A DNA stretch of 64,000 bases from Sphingomonas panni (GCF_022664435.1 NZ_JAKREU010000002.1:372001-436000); one strand, 5' to 3'. Positions 50,734-57,837 are shown, counted from the first letter of the stretch. The notes: generated by a model from the letters alone, not told the origin. Numbers and translations: made by a program.

Positions 50734-52949
50734 CGCATCTCAAACGTCGTACTCCAGCCTGGCTCTGGCTGGACGAAGCCGACCGTGCAGCCACGTTGGT
50801 CCGCAATCATGCGCACAATGGTTAGACCAAGCCCCATCCCACCTAAAGCCAGCGCTCGCCGCTCGGTGGACACCCCCTGTTCGCGTTCGAACGGAGCAAA
50901 GAAACGATCCGCTCGCGAAAGATCGATTCCGTTTCCTAAATCGCTTATTCGGAGGACAGACCATCGCCCTTCTCGATGACCCGCTATCAACTGCCGAGCT
51001 ACTCGCGTATCAATCATAGCGTTTGCAGCGTTCAATACAACGTTCTGAACCAATGCATACCATTCGGCGAAGGTAGCAGAAGGTAGTGTAAGATCTTTTG
51101 CAACGTCGACATCGAACGAAATATGTTCGACGAGTGGAGCAATGCCTCGCAAAGTTTCCCGAACCACATTCGCTGCATTCAACGGCTCAACGGCGTCACG
51201 GTCTTCGGCATCCAACAAAGGCGCGAATAGTTTTCGGCTATCGTCAAAACGTTGAAGCCAGCCTTCCAAGTTGCCCGCAATACCCTCGAGTTCTTTGTTT
51301 TCTGTACGGGTCGCAACTCTTCGCAACGCGCGAATGTGTGAACGGGCGATCCTGACCTCTTTTATATTCTCATGTTCCATCGCCAACGCCGCCATACCTG
51401 CTGACGCTAGCGGACCGAGAAGGCTCCGCGCGGCCTCGTCGGCAGCCGACTGCTGCTCGACGGTAGTGTCCAACCGTTGGATTTCGGCGCTTAATTCTAG
51501 AATGGTATCGTCTTGAGGAAACCGCTCCACCGCCTCATGGATGAGTTGATCGATTTTCCGCAGTCGTACCGCAGCGCTCTCCAAGGGGCGCGCAATATCA
51601 GTTGTCCTTGCTGCTTTAATGCGTTGACGTGTGGCATAATAGTCGAGCGACCTACGGACGACCGTTCGCAGTTGTTGCGAGGCGCTATTATCGACTAGCC
51701 TATCACGCGTAACCAGTATCTTTAGGTAATCACCGGTTTCTGCTTGGTCTTCAGTTGCGGCTCTAGCCTCTTGGCCGGTATCGATGGCGACCACACCTAG
51801 CAACCGTCCTTGCGAGGGTAGATCGTTTAGAGCACGCTGAACGTGCATCGAATCCGGCAGCAATGCCGATTTTACCTTACGGTGCGAATGGTCATATTCA
51901 ATGCCAAGCCAATCGCTCTGGATGCCGTAATATGGCAATCGGAAGCCTGCATCAAACATCATCACGCCGAACTGCTGGAAATATTCTCGAGCTAATTGCA
52001 CGGGAATATTCCCCGCTTGCCTACCAGAGAGATTGTAAACTCGAATTTGCCACTTGGCTGACGATAAGAAAGCAGGAGTATCAACGAAACTCTGGGAGTA
52101 TTCTTCGTCATCCCCGAACCGCACGGTAACGTGAGATTCCAAATTTGACCCCACGCGCAAGGCCTCGCCAGTTATTACGGCATGAGCATTGGCCATCGCA
52201 GCCTGCATCTGAGTCGCGAAACTTTCATCCAAGCCTTCCAAATCAGTTGAGAAACCGATTTGGAAGTCCTGAGAAGGACGGTCTCCGGAACGAGTACGTC
52301 CAAAATTTGGTATCGGGGATTGGAGCATCCACAACTGCTGCCCTAGTTGTTCGACCGCCTCCTTACCCCAATCGTGCTTTAGATTCTCCATTACGACGGT
52401 AGTCCCCGTCGCACTCTCTTCAGGAAAAATCGTTCTTGCTTGGCTTTCGATCTTTACCATTGCAGTCGCTTCGGTAAGCTCGCGCATCTGTACGGCGGCA
52501 TCCCAGTCGACCAGCGCATGAAGCGGCTGATCGCTTGAGTTCTCCGCCGACGTAATCAACTGCATTTTATGCGCTAGAAATTGCGCAGACAGACGCCCAA
52601 CACCCTTGGATCCTGAGACATTTCGTCCGAATAGACGACTGCGTCCGTGCCGCTGCTTATTTTGCGTGCCTATGCGCATCCAGTGATCTCGAAACTCGGA
52701 CGGTTCCATTCCGTGACCGTTATCGGAAACCGTAATCCGATTTTTCTCGAGCCTAATTGTGCAACGCGTCGCATCCGCGTCGTACGCGTTCTTTACCAAT
52801 TCCGCCAAGGCGACATGCGGAGCACCGACGAGGCGTTCTCCAAGTTCTCGAATCAAAGCCGAGTCTGCTTGGAATGCAACCGGTTCGTAGCCGCTTGCCG
52901 CTTTCTCTTCCTCGTACGTGCCAAGCGTTTGCACACTTTCGTCGCTCAA
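50721..52949 (-). CDS. Double-GHKL ATPase: MORC/Hsp90-type N-terminus fused to histidine-kinase C-terminus
   Basis: 742 aa, no membrane segment. N-terminal GHKL ATPase about 30-200: HVALAELVKNAYDADAT (catalytic Glu about 50, Asn about 54), VSDNGHGM (about 75-81), and GSKGVGRLSAQ (about 113-123) as in MORC/MutL/Hsp90 relatives. Middle domain about 200-440 unknown. A kinase-like helical region follows with ALAMEHENIKE (candidate phospho-His about 526), then a second GHKL domain: N box NVVLNAANAM (about 636-645), ISDLGNGI (Asp about 670), FAPFERE, GGMGLGLTIV (about 703-712). It heads the operon with a receiver protein, an unknown protein, a C5 methylase and Vsr. Probably a sensor ATPase/kinase of a defence-like system. 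Confidence 0.85.
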   Translation of the reverse strand: MSDESVQTLGTYEEEKAASGYEPVAFQADSALIRELGERLVGAPHVALAELVKNAYDADATRCTIRLEKNRITVSDNGHGMEPSEFRDHWMRIGTQNKQRHGRSRLFGRNVSGSKGVGRLSAQFLAHKMQLITSAENSSDQPLHALVDWDAAVQMRELTEATAMVKIESQARTIFPEESATGTTVVMENLKHDWGKEAVEQLGQQLWMLQSPIPNFGRTRSGDRPSQDFQIGFSTDLEGLDESFATQMQAAMANAHAVITGEALRVGSNLESHVTVRFGDDEEYSQSFVDTPAFLSSAKWQIRVYNLSGRQAGNIPVQLAREYFQQFGVMMFDAGFRLPYYGIQSDWLGIEYDHSHRKVKSALLPDSMHVQRALNDLPSQGRLLGVVAIDTGQEARAATEDQAETGDYLKILVTRDRLVDNSASQQLRTVVRRSLDYYATRQRIKAARTTDIARPLESAAVRLRKIDQLIHEAVERFPQDDTILELSAEIQRLDTTVEQQSAADEAARSLLGPLASAGMAALAMEHENIKEVRIARSHIRALRRVATRTENKELEGIAGNLEGWLQRFDDSRKLFAPLLDAEDRDAVEPLNAANVVRETLRGIAPLVEHISFDVDVAKDLTLPSATFAEWYALVQNVVLNAANAMIDTRVARQLIAGHREGRWSVLRISDLGNGIDLSRADRFFAPFEREQGVSTERRALALGGMGLGLTIVRMIADQRGCTVGFVQPEPGWSTTFEMRWRG

Positions 52950-52977
52950 CCGACGTTCCTTTCGTAGACGGCTGTCG

Positions 52978-53634
52978 TCACATCCGTCGCCCTACGAACA
53001 CGACCTTCCCGATCACGTGCACCTCGTCCGCCGTTGCGACGTCATTACCGACGTCGGGATTGGGCGAAAGCAAGCGTACCTCGTTCCCACGGACTCGGAC
53101 GCGCTTGATGGTATGCATGCCGCTGATCGCCAGCGCCCAGATCTGATCGTCGCGGCCGATTGTTCGCTGCGATCGGTCGATAATTACCAGATCACCATGG
53201 TTGATGACCGGCTGCATCGAGTCGCCGACCCCGCGTGTGACGAAGAGGTTGGTCGACGGGCTTTCGCTCATAGCCTCCATAAGGAGGCGCGGCATCTTGT
53301 GGACCTGAACCGATACTGGCGTGTCGCCATACGCAGCGCCGAGGCCGTAATCGAGATCGACCTCTTCGAGCGGGACTAGATCGAGCTGTTCGGCAAGAGC
53401 CTCTGCACTCGGAAACGGCACCGCGCCTTCGGTCGGATCGTCTGTCTCCCCGGACAAGTAGGAAGGCGATGTCCCTAGCTCTCGCGCGATTTTGTGGAGG
53501 TGTGCGGACCCATACGCACCGCCCGACGCCAGCTTATGGATCGCAGATTGGGATACACCAACGCGCCGAGCCAATTCAGACTGGCTCAAACCCCTCTCAG
53601 CGAGGAGTTTTCGGAATCGGTCAGCGTTAAACAC
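52978..53634 (-). CDS. CI-like phage repressor with S24 peptidase domain
   Basis: 218 aa. N-terminal XRE HTH: LLAERGLSQSELARRVGVSQ, SAIHKLASGG. C-terminal LexA/S24 fold with catalytic Ser in GVGDSMQP (about 139) and Lys in GMHTIKRVRVRG (about 177). The canonical Ala-Gly cleavage dipeptide is not obvious (LDYGLGAAYGD is the corresponding region), so RecA-stimulated self-cleavage is not certain. It is divergent from a Cro-like gene across an 85-bp operator region and should maintain lysogeny. Confidence 0.92.
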   Translation of the reverse strand: MFNADRFRKLLAERGLSQSELARRVGVSQSAIHKLASGGAYGSAHLHKIARELGTSPSYLSGETDDPTEGAVPFPSAEALAEQLDLVPLEEVDLDYGLGAAYGDTPVSVQVHKMPRLLMEAMSESPSTNLFVTRGVGDSMQPVINHGDLVIIDRSQRTIGRDDQIWALAISGMHTIKRVRVRGNEVRLLSPNPDVGNDVATADEVHVIGKVVFVGRRM

Positions 53635-53643
53635 GCTACCTAG

Positions 53644-53716
53644 CTACACCTCTGGTTGTAGAGCGCACGTCCACATTAGTAATTGCCTCCCCTTCAACCA
53701 AGGTTGTAGTTCTACA
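53644..53716. promoter_or_regulatory. Repressor operator region between cI-like and cro-like genes
   Basis: Two dyads share the half-site GGTTGTAG: CTACACCTCTGGTTGTAG at 53644-53661 and GGTTGTAGTTCTACA at 53702-53716. The left site lies just before the repressor start and the right site ends 4 bp before the Cro-like ATG. A further dyad CAACCAAGGTTG overlaps the right site. These are plausible OR/OL-type operators for the switch. Confidence 0.7.
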
Positions 53717-53719
53717 TCC

Positions 53720-54025
53720 ATGGTGCATCCCGCTAGTCCGTTCGAAGCCTTGTCCGCTGCTGTCCTGCGAAGCGGGTCTCAATCCGCGTTTGCGCGCATT
53801 TGCGGGGTGTCGCAGACGGCCGTCTGGAAATGGTTGCAATCGGGCAAGCGACTTCCCGCCGAACATGTGCTGACCGTCGAACGTGAAACGGGCATCTCCA
53901 AGCATCTCCTTCGTCCTGACCTATACCCTTCGTCGGGTGCCGACTGCCCCAGCGACGTAGACCTTGGCGCGGCGCCGGTCGTCTGCAATCGCCGCGCCCT
54001 TTCCATCCACGGGCGGCCGGCGTGA
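53720..54025 (+). CDS. Cro/YdaS-like HTH protein
   Basis: 101 aa. SPFEALSAAVLRSGSQSAFA followed by RICGVSQTAVWKWLQSGKRL and PAEHVLTVERETGISKHLLR is the YdaS/Cro-like HTH of phage early regulators, followed by PDLYP. Divergent from the S24 repressor. First gene of the early operon; stop overlaps the next GTG. Confidence 0.85.
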   Translation: MVHPASPFEALSAAVLRSGSQSAFARICGVSQTAVWKWLQSGKRLPAEHVLTVERETGISKHLLRPDLYPSSGADCPSDVDLGAAPVVCNRRALSIHGRPA

Positions 54026-54141
54026 GGGCGTTGATCGTCCTGCTCGCGCTTGCCGCCTGCGCGCCGCCCTCGCCCGCCGATGGGTGTGCGCGGCGCTCGC
54101 CCCCTTGGTCCACTGCCGATTGCCGGAGCGCTGCCCGATGA
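54022..54141 (+). CDS. 39-aa lipoprotein-like peptide in the early operon
   Basis: GTG start overlapping the Cro-like stop, product MRALIVLLALAACAPPSPAD then GCARRSPPWSTADCRSAAR. LALAAC is a credible lipobox (Cys about 13). The end overlaps the next ATG (ATGA), so the gene fits exactly into the coupled chain. Could be a superinfection-exclusion-type lipoprotein; unproven and small enough to be chance. Confidence 0.45.
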   Translation: MRALIVLLALAACAPPSPADGCARRSPPWSTADCRSAAR

Positions 54142-54626
54142 CCCGTCCCCGTACGCCCAACACCAGCGGCCATGCCGTGCTGCGCATCGCGGCGCGACTT
54201 GGCGGATTCGCCGCCGCCGCCGCCGTCGCGCGCCGGTCCGAACGTTGCGTGCGCGACTGGAGCGACGAGGCGACGCCGAGCTGCCCGAGCTGGGCGCAGG
54301 CGGTGGCGCTCGACGCGGCCTATCGCGCCGCCGGGGGTGAAGGCGCGCCGCTGTACGAGGCGTATGGGGCGCAGCTCGACCTGCGCTTCAACGACCTGAC
54401 CGCATGTCATGCCGCGCTCGCCACGAACCTTGCCGATGCTTCGCGCGAATGGGGCGAGGCGATCGGCGCTGCCACGCTGCTGGCGGTGCCGGGCTTCTCG
54501 CCCAATCAGGCGCTGACCGCCGATATCGAACTGGATCAGGCAGAGACGCGGCTGAAGGGCCTGCGCCGCTTGGTCAAACGCTTTCTCCCCGGCGCCGTGC
54601 CGGGGAAACCGGGGGGTGCCCAGTGA
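54138..54626 (+). CDS. Early phage protein, possible CII-like regulator
   Basis: 162 aa. VLRIAARLGGFAAAAAVARR followed by SERCVRDWSDEATPSCPSWA reads as an HTH-like pair of helices in the style of phage CII-type regulators, and AQAVALDAAYRAAGGEGAPL follows. The rest is helical (DASREWGEAIGAATLL). Placement second or third after Cro fits a CII role. Homology is suggestive only. Confidence 0.6.
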   Translation: MTRPRTPNTSGHAVLRIAARLGGFAAAAAVARRSERCVRDWSDEATPSCPSWAQAVALDAAYRAAGGEGAPLYEAYGAQLDLRFNDLTACHAALATNLADASREWGEAIGAATLLAVPGFSPNQALTADIELDQAETRLKGLRRLVKRFLPGAVPGKPGGAQ

Positions 54627-54946
54627 AGAAGCAACGTCCGCCGCTCGTCCCGTGTCCGCATTGCGGCACGCGGGCGATCATCCGTTCGTCCGAACAGATC
54701 AGCCCGCTGGTGCGCGAGGCGGATTATCGCTGCGACAACATCGCCTGCGGCCATACCTTCGTGGTCGAGCTGGCGATCGTGCGCACCATCGTGCCCAGCG
54801 CCTGTCCGCGCGCCGGCATCCACCTGCCGCGCGGCAACCCGAACCTTGGGCCGCGCCGCGCGCCGGTGCCCGCCAACGACGATACCCGGTCGCCCGCGAA
54901 TGATCCCGGCCCGCTGACCCCGGCGGCCACCGACATGAGCGGCTGA
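54623..54946 (+). CDS. ogr: Ogr/Delta-like zinc-finger late-gene activator
   Basis: 107 aa from GTG. The N-terminal half has LVPCPHCGTRAIIRSSEQIS, then YRCDNIACGHTFVVELAIVR and TIVPSA: C-x2-C plus C-x4-C with the RSSE..S element and a following beta strand, the Ogr/Delta pattern of P2 and P4. The C-terminal half is Pro/Arg-rich and unrelated. Ogr activates the P2 late promoters P, O, V and F. Here it is encoded in the early operon, not after D, and is the natural candidate to bind the 29-bp palindromes. Confidence 0.8.
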   Translation: MKKQRPPLVPCPHCGTRAIIRSSEQISPLVREADYRCDNIACGHTFVVELAIVRTIVPSACPRAGIHLPRGNPNLGPRRAPVPANDDTRSPANDPGPLTPAATDMSG

Positions 54947-55053
54947 CCTTACGCGGCCCGCGCGCCGCCTTCCCCTTTCCCTGATCGCGTGCCCCGACGG
55001 CTTCACCCCCGCCGCCGGGACCGCCCCCGCCTTGCCTGAACCGGAGACGCCCG

Positions 55054-55512
55054 ATGTACCTCAATCACGACTTCGCCCCAGCGACCCGCCGCGCCCCGCT
55101 GCCGCGCATCCGCGATGATAGGCCGATGACGCCGGGTGGTTACATCCGACTGCGCCGTATCTCGACCGGCCTGTCTCAGCATGATGTCGCCCAGCGAATG
55201 GCCGCGCTCTGCATCCACTTGAACGAACGTAAAGCGGGCCAGCGTATGCCCGATCTCGTCGCGGACATGCTGGCCGAGCTGCGGCGAATCGAGCAGCCCG
55301 AAACTGTCGCCGAGCGACCCGAAACGATCGCCCGTCTCGCTGCCGTTCTCCCGATCGACGCCGACGTCTATTGGCAGCTGGCGGACTACGCGCCCGATCT
55401 CCACCCGCGCGTTTGTCGCGGCTGCGGCACCTCGGCCCACGATCACGATGCGCCGCGCTGGGCAACGCGCACCAGCTGCGAGCGCTGCGATCCCGCCGGG
55501 GACGGTCTGTGA
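55054..55512 (+). CDS. XRE-like HTH plus zinc-ribbon protein
   Basis: 152 aa. TPGGYIRLRRISTGLSQHDV then AQRMAALCIHLNERKAGQRM is a variant HTH_3, and the C-terminus has CRGCGTSAHDH and SCERCDP, two CxxC pairs of a zinc ribbon. Preceded by a GGAG Shine-Dalgarno. Such hybrid proteins are common in sphingomonad prophages, function unknown; a transcription factor is likely. Confidence 0.7.
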   Translation: MYLNHDFAPATRRAPLPRIRDDRPMTPGGYIRLRRISTGLSQHDVAQRMAALCIHLNERKAGQRMPDLVADMLAELRRIEQPETVAERPETIARLAAVLPIDADVYWQLADYAPDLHPRVCRGCGTSAHDHDAPRWATRTSCERCDPAGDGL

Positions 55513-55640
55513 GCGCGCCGACCTCCCGCAAGGCCCGCGCGCTGCGCATCGCGGGCCTCGTCGTCTCCGTTGCGATCGCCCTGCTGTTCGTGCCGATCCT
55601 GATCGCCAAGACGCTCGCCGACGCGAAGGGGGCGCGTTGA
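55509..55640 (+). CDS. 43-aa single-pass membrane protein
   Basis: GTG start overlapping the zinc-ribbon stop. MSAPTSRKARALRIAGLVVS then VAIALLFVPILIAKTLADAK: basic N-terminus, one strong transmembrane helix, short tail. Fits the coupled early chain. Function unknown. Confidence 0.55.
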   Translation: MSAPTSRKARALRIAGLVVSVAIALLFVPILIAKTLADAKGAR

Positions 55641-55654
55641 TGCCCGCCGCGCCC

Positions 55655-55683
55655 GCAATGGTAGAGACGCTCTCTACGACCCC
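55655..55683. promoter_or_regulatory. 29-bp palindrome, copy 4 (half-degenerate, 45 bp upstream of an early gene)
   Basis: Left arm GCAATGGTAGAG is intact, centre is ACGCT, and the right arm is CTCTAC followed by GACCCC instead of CATTGC. It lies 45 bp before the start of the zinc-binding protein at 55729, the same distance as the perfect copies keep from P, J and V. Confidence 0.7.
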
Positions 55684-55728
55684 GCTCGCTTGCCCGGTTG
55701 CCGTACCCGGCAGCACCGATGCCGTCCG

Positions 55729-56172
55729 ATGACCGCGACCCGCACCATCCGCCTGACCTGTGACCGCTGCGGCGCGGAAGTGACGCATGACGATGCGGAA
55801 GGACATCGGCCGCGCGATTGGGAACGCTTCGCGCTGTCGAACAACGCACGCGGCCTGCGACTCGATGGCGATTTGTGCCCGTCTTGCGCGGTGCAGGTCG
55901 CCGACGCGCTACGTCATCCCGACGCCGCGCCGCCCCCGCCCCCCGCACCGGTGCGGTTGGACCTGACGCTGGAGGATCAACGCCTGCTCATCGCCGACGC
56001 CGACGCCGCGATCCGTCGCGCGATCTCGGAGGCGGTCGCCGAGTTTCGCGCGACGCCCACCCGTATGCTCGATCCCGATGCCTTTGCCGACGTCCTGGTC
56101 AACGCTGGCGTCCATGCCGAGGCATTGGTCGACCGGATGCGCGCCCGACTGAAGGAGCTTCCCCGTGGCTGA
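55729..56172 (+). CDS. Hypothetical zinc-binding protein, 147 aa
   Basis: TIRLTCDRCGAEVTHDDAEG and GLRLDGDLCPSCAVQVADAL give a four-Cys zinc site; after a Pro-rich linker (APPPPPAPVRLD) the second half is helical. Both ends overlap neighbouring frames. No known family; probably an early regulatory or host-takeover protein. Confidence 0.65.
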   Translation: MTATRTIRLTCDRCGAEVTHDDAEGHRPRDWERFALSNNARGLRLDGDLCPSCAVQVADALRHPDAAPPPPPAPVRLDLTLEDQRLLIADADAAIRRAISEAVAEFRATPTRMLDPDAFADVLVNAGVHAEALVDRMRARLKELPRG

Positions 56173-56446
56173 CGCGACCGGACCGGAGCCTAGGCTCGCC
56201 ATGGGCGTGCGCGCACGACGCATCCGCCTGCTATGGACCGCCGTCGATCTTTTCGGACATCAGCGCGCGGCCGACGCACTCGGTATTGAGCGGCGCTCGC
56301 TCCGTGCGAAGCTGGAGGCGACGCGCGGCGTCTACGACGACAACCTGCTCCTGGTCGCGACCGCGCTGGATCGGCACGCCACTGTGATGATCGATCATGC
56401 CAACACGATCCGCGCGGCGCTTACCGCCGGGGGCGGCGCTGCATGA
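56165..56446 (+). CDS. Small HTH-like early protein, 93 aa
   Basis: GTG start. ARRIRLLWTAVDLFGHQRAA then DALGIERRSLRAKLEATRGV reads as a helix-turn-helix with an RRSLRAKLEA recognition helix (Fis/HTH_8-like). Overlaps its neighbours by 8 and 4 bp. Probably a phage regulator. Confidence 0.6.
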   Translation: MADATGPEPRLAMGVRARRIRLLWTAVDLFGHQRAADALGIERRSLRAKLEATRGVYDDNLLLVATALDRHATVMIDHANTIRAALTAGGGAA

Positions 56447-56637
56447 GCGGCACGAAACGACCCGCGGTCTTTCACCAGATCGACGTCACCCGCGCGATTC
56501 GCGGCGCACTCGCCAGCGGCCTGCCCGTCTCGCGGACCGAGATCCTGCCCGACGGCCGTATCGTCGTGTTCCACGAACAGCCTTCGGCGGTGCCGAACAA
56601 CCCCTTCGACCAATGGCGGCAAAGCCATGCGCGTTAA
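56443..56637 (+). CDS. Small protein preceding integrase, 64 aa
   Basis: TKRPAVFHQIDVTRAIRGAL, ASGLPVSRTEILPDGRIVVF, then HEQPSAVPNNPFDQWRQSHA. This VTRA..A....G....R.EI.PDGRI.V pattern is seen repeatedly as a small gene directly before integrases in alphaproteobacterial elements; a directionality factor is possible but not shown. Overlaps int by 11 bp. Confidence 0.65.
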   Translation: MSGTKRPAVFHQIDVTRAIRGALASGLPVSRTEILPDGRIVVFHEQPSAVPNNPFDQWRQSHAR

Positions 56638-57745
56638 GCTGAAAGGGCTGACGCGAGCCCGAAAGCGGCTCGCGAACGGGACGACCGTGACCTATTACTA
56701 CGCGTGGCGCGGCGGGCCCCGGATCAATGAGAAGTACGGCACTCCCGAATTTGTCGAGGCGTTCAACCGCGCGGTCAGCGCGCCGGTGGTGGTGCCAAAG
56801 GACACGATCCGGTCACTGTGCGATGCCTTCCTCGATTCGTCCGGCTTCGCCGCCCTGGCTGATCTGACGAAGACCGATTACCGCCGCCACATCCGCATCA
56901 TCGACGCCGCCTTCGGCGACTTCCCGATCGCGGCGCTGACCGATCCGCGCACGCGCGGTGAGTTCCTCGCTTGGCGCGACCGCCGGGCTCTCCAGTCGCG
57001 GCGACAGGCGGATTACAGCTTCGCCGTGCTGGCCCGGGTGCTGTCCTGGTCCGTCGATCGCGGCCTTGCGTTGGTTAACCCCTGCAAGGCCGGCGGCATC
57101 ACCTACCGGGCTCAGCGGACCACGGCGGTATGGACCGACCAGGACGAAGCCGCCTTTTACGCCAAGGCCCCGGAGCATCTGCACCTCGCCCTACGCCTCG
57201 CCCTCTGGACGGGCCAGCGACAGGGCGACCTGCTTAAGCTGACCTGGGCGCAGTACGACGGTGCCTTCATCCGGCTGACCCAGGGCAAGTCGATCCGCCG
57301 CGGCGACACCAGCGCAGCGACCCGGATGGTGATCCCCGTCGGACAACCCCTCAGGGCCGCACTGGACGCCGCCAGGGCGGCGATAGACGCCCTACCGGCC
57401 GACGAACGCCCGACGGCCTCGACGATCCTCGTGACAAGCCGTGGGACCGCCTGGACCCGCGACGGGTTCAAGACGTCATGGCGCAAGGCATGCGCGGCGG
57501 CCGGCGTCGCCGACGTCACCTTCCACGATCTGCGCGGAACGGTCGTCACCCGACTGGCCATCGCCGGCGCCAGCCCGCCCGAGATCGCGACGCTGACCGG
57601 CCACTCCCTGCGCGACGTAAACGCGATCCTCGATCGCCACTATCTGAACCGCGACATCCGCATGGCGCAGGCCGCGATCGGCAAGCTCGAATCAGGCACG
57701 CAAGCCACGACAAAAATCCCCGCGAAACGCGAGGACAGCAGCTGA
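56627..57745 (+). CDS. int: Tyrosine-recombinase integrase
   Basis: 372 aa. Core-binding domain about 60-155, catalytic domain about 165-350. Catalytic residues visible: Arg about 198 in WTGQRQGDLLKL, Lys about 221 in TQGKS, HxxR about 300-303 in FHDLRGT, His about 326 in TGHS, Tyr nucleophile about 339 in DRHYL. The N-terminal region (VTYYYAWRGGPRI) is the arm-binding part of this subfamily. It ends 92 bp before attR, the expected place for an integrase that targets the neighbouring tRNA-Met. Confidence 0.95.
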   Translation: MRVKLKGLTRARKRLANGTTVTYYYAWRGGPRINEKYGTPEFVEAFNRAVSAPVVVPKDTIRSLCDAFLDSSGFAALADLTKTDYRRHIRIIDAAFGDFPIAALTDPRTRGEFLAWRDRRALQSRRQADYSFAVLARVLSWSVDRGLALVNPCKAGGITYRAQRTTAVWTDQDEAAFYAKAPEHLHLALRLALWTGQRQGDLLKLTWAQYDGAFIRLTQGKSIRRGDTSAATRMVIPVGQPLRAALDAARAAIDALPADERPTASTILVTSRGTAWTRDGFKTSWRKACAAAGVADVTFHDLRGTVVTRLAIAGASPPEIATLTGHSLRDVNAILDRHYLNRDIRMAQAAIGKLESGTQATTKIPAKREDSS

Positions 57746-57746
57746 T

Positions 57747-57770
57747 TTTGCAAACCAAACTGCAAACCAA
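57747..57770 (+). promoter_or_regulatory. Candidate integrase arm-type sites, right end (two copies)
   Basis: TTTGCAAACCAAA at 57747 and TGCAAACCAA at 57761, directly repeated with 14-bp phase, immediately after the integrase stop codon and 67 bp before the core. The 13-base motif recurs once at the left end (14331). Confidence 0.55.
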
Positions 57771-57837
57771 GGCCAACCGGCCAACTAATCAAGAAAATCG
57801 AAATCAGGGGAAACGCTGACTTCTCAGAGGCTTAACA

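Noticed and set aside
55640..55732. 30-codon frame with ATGA overlaps on both sides in the early operon
   Set aside because: Its sequence is dictated by the degenerate 29-bp palindrome (VETLST reads straight out of it) and it has no recognisable features; the overlaps may be coincidental. Kept only as a possibility.
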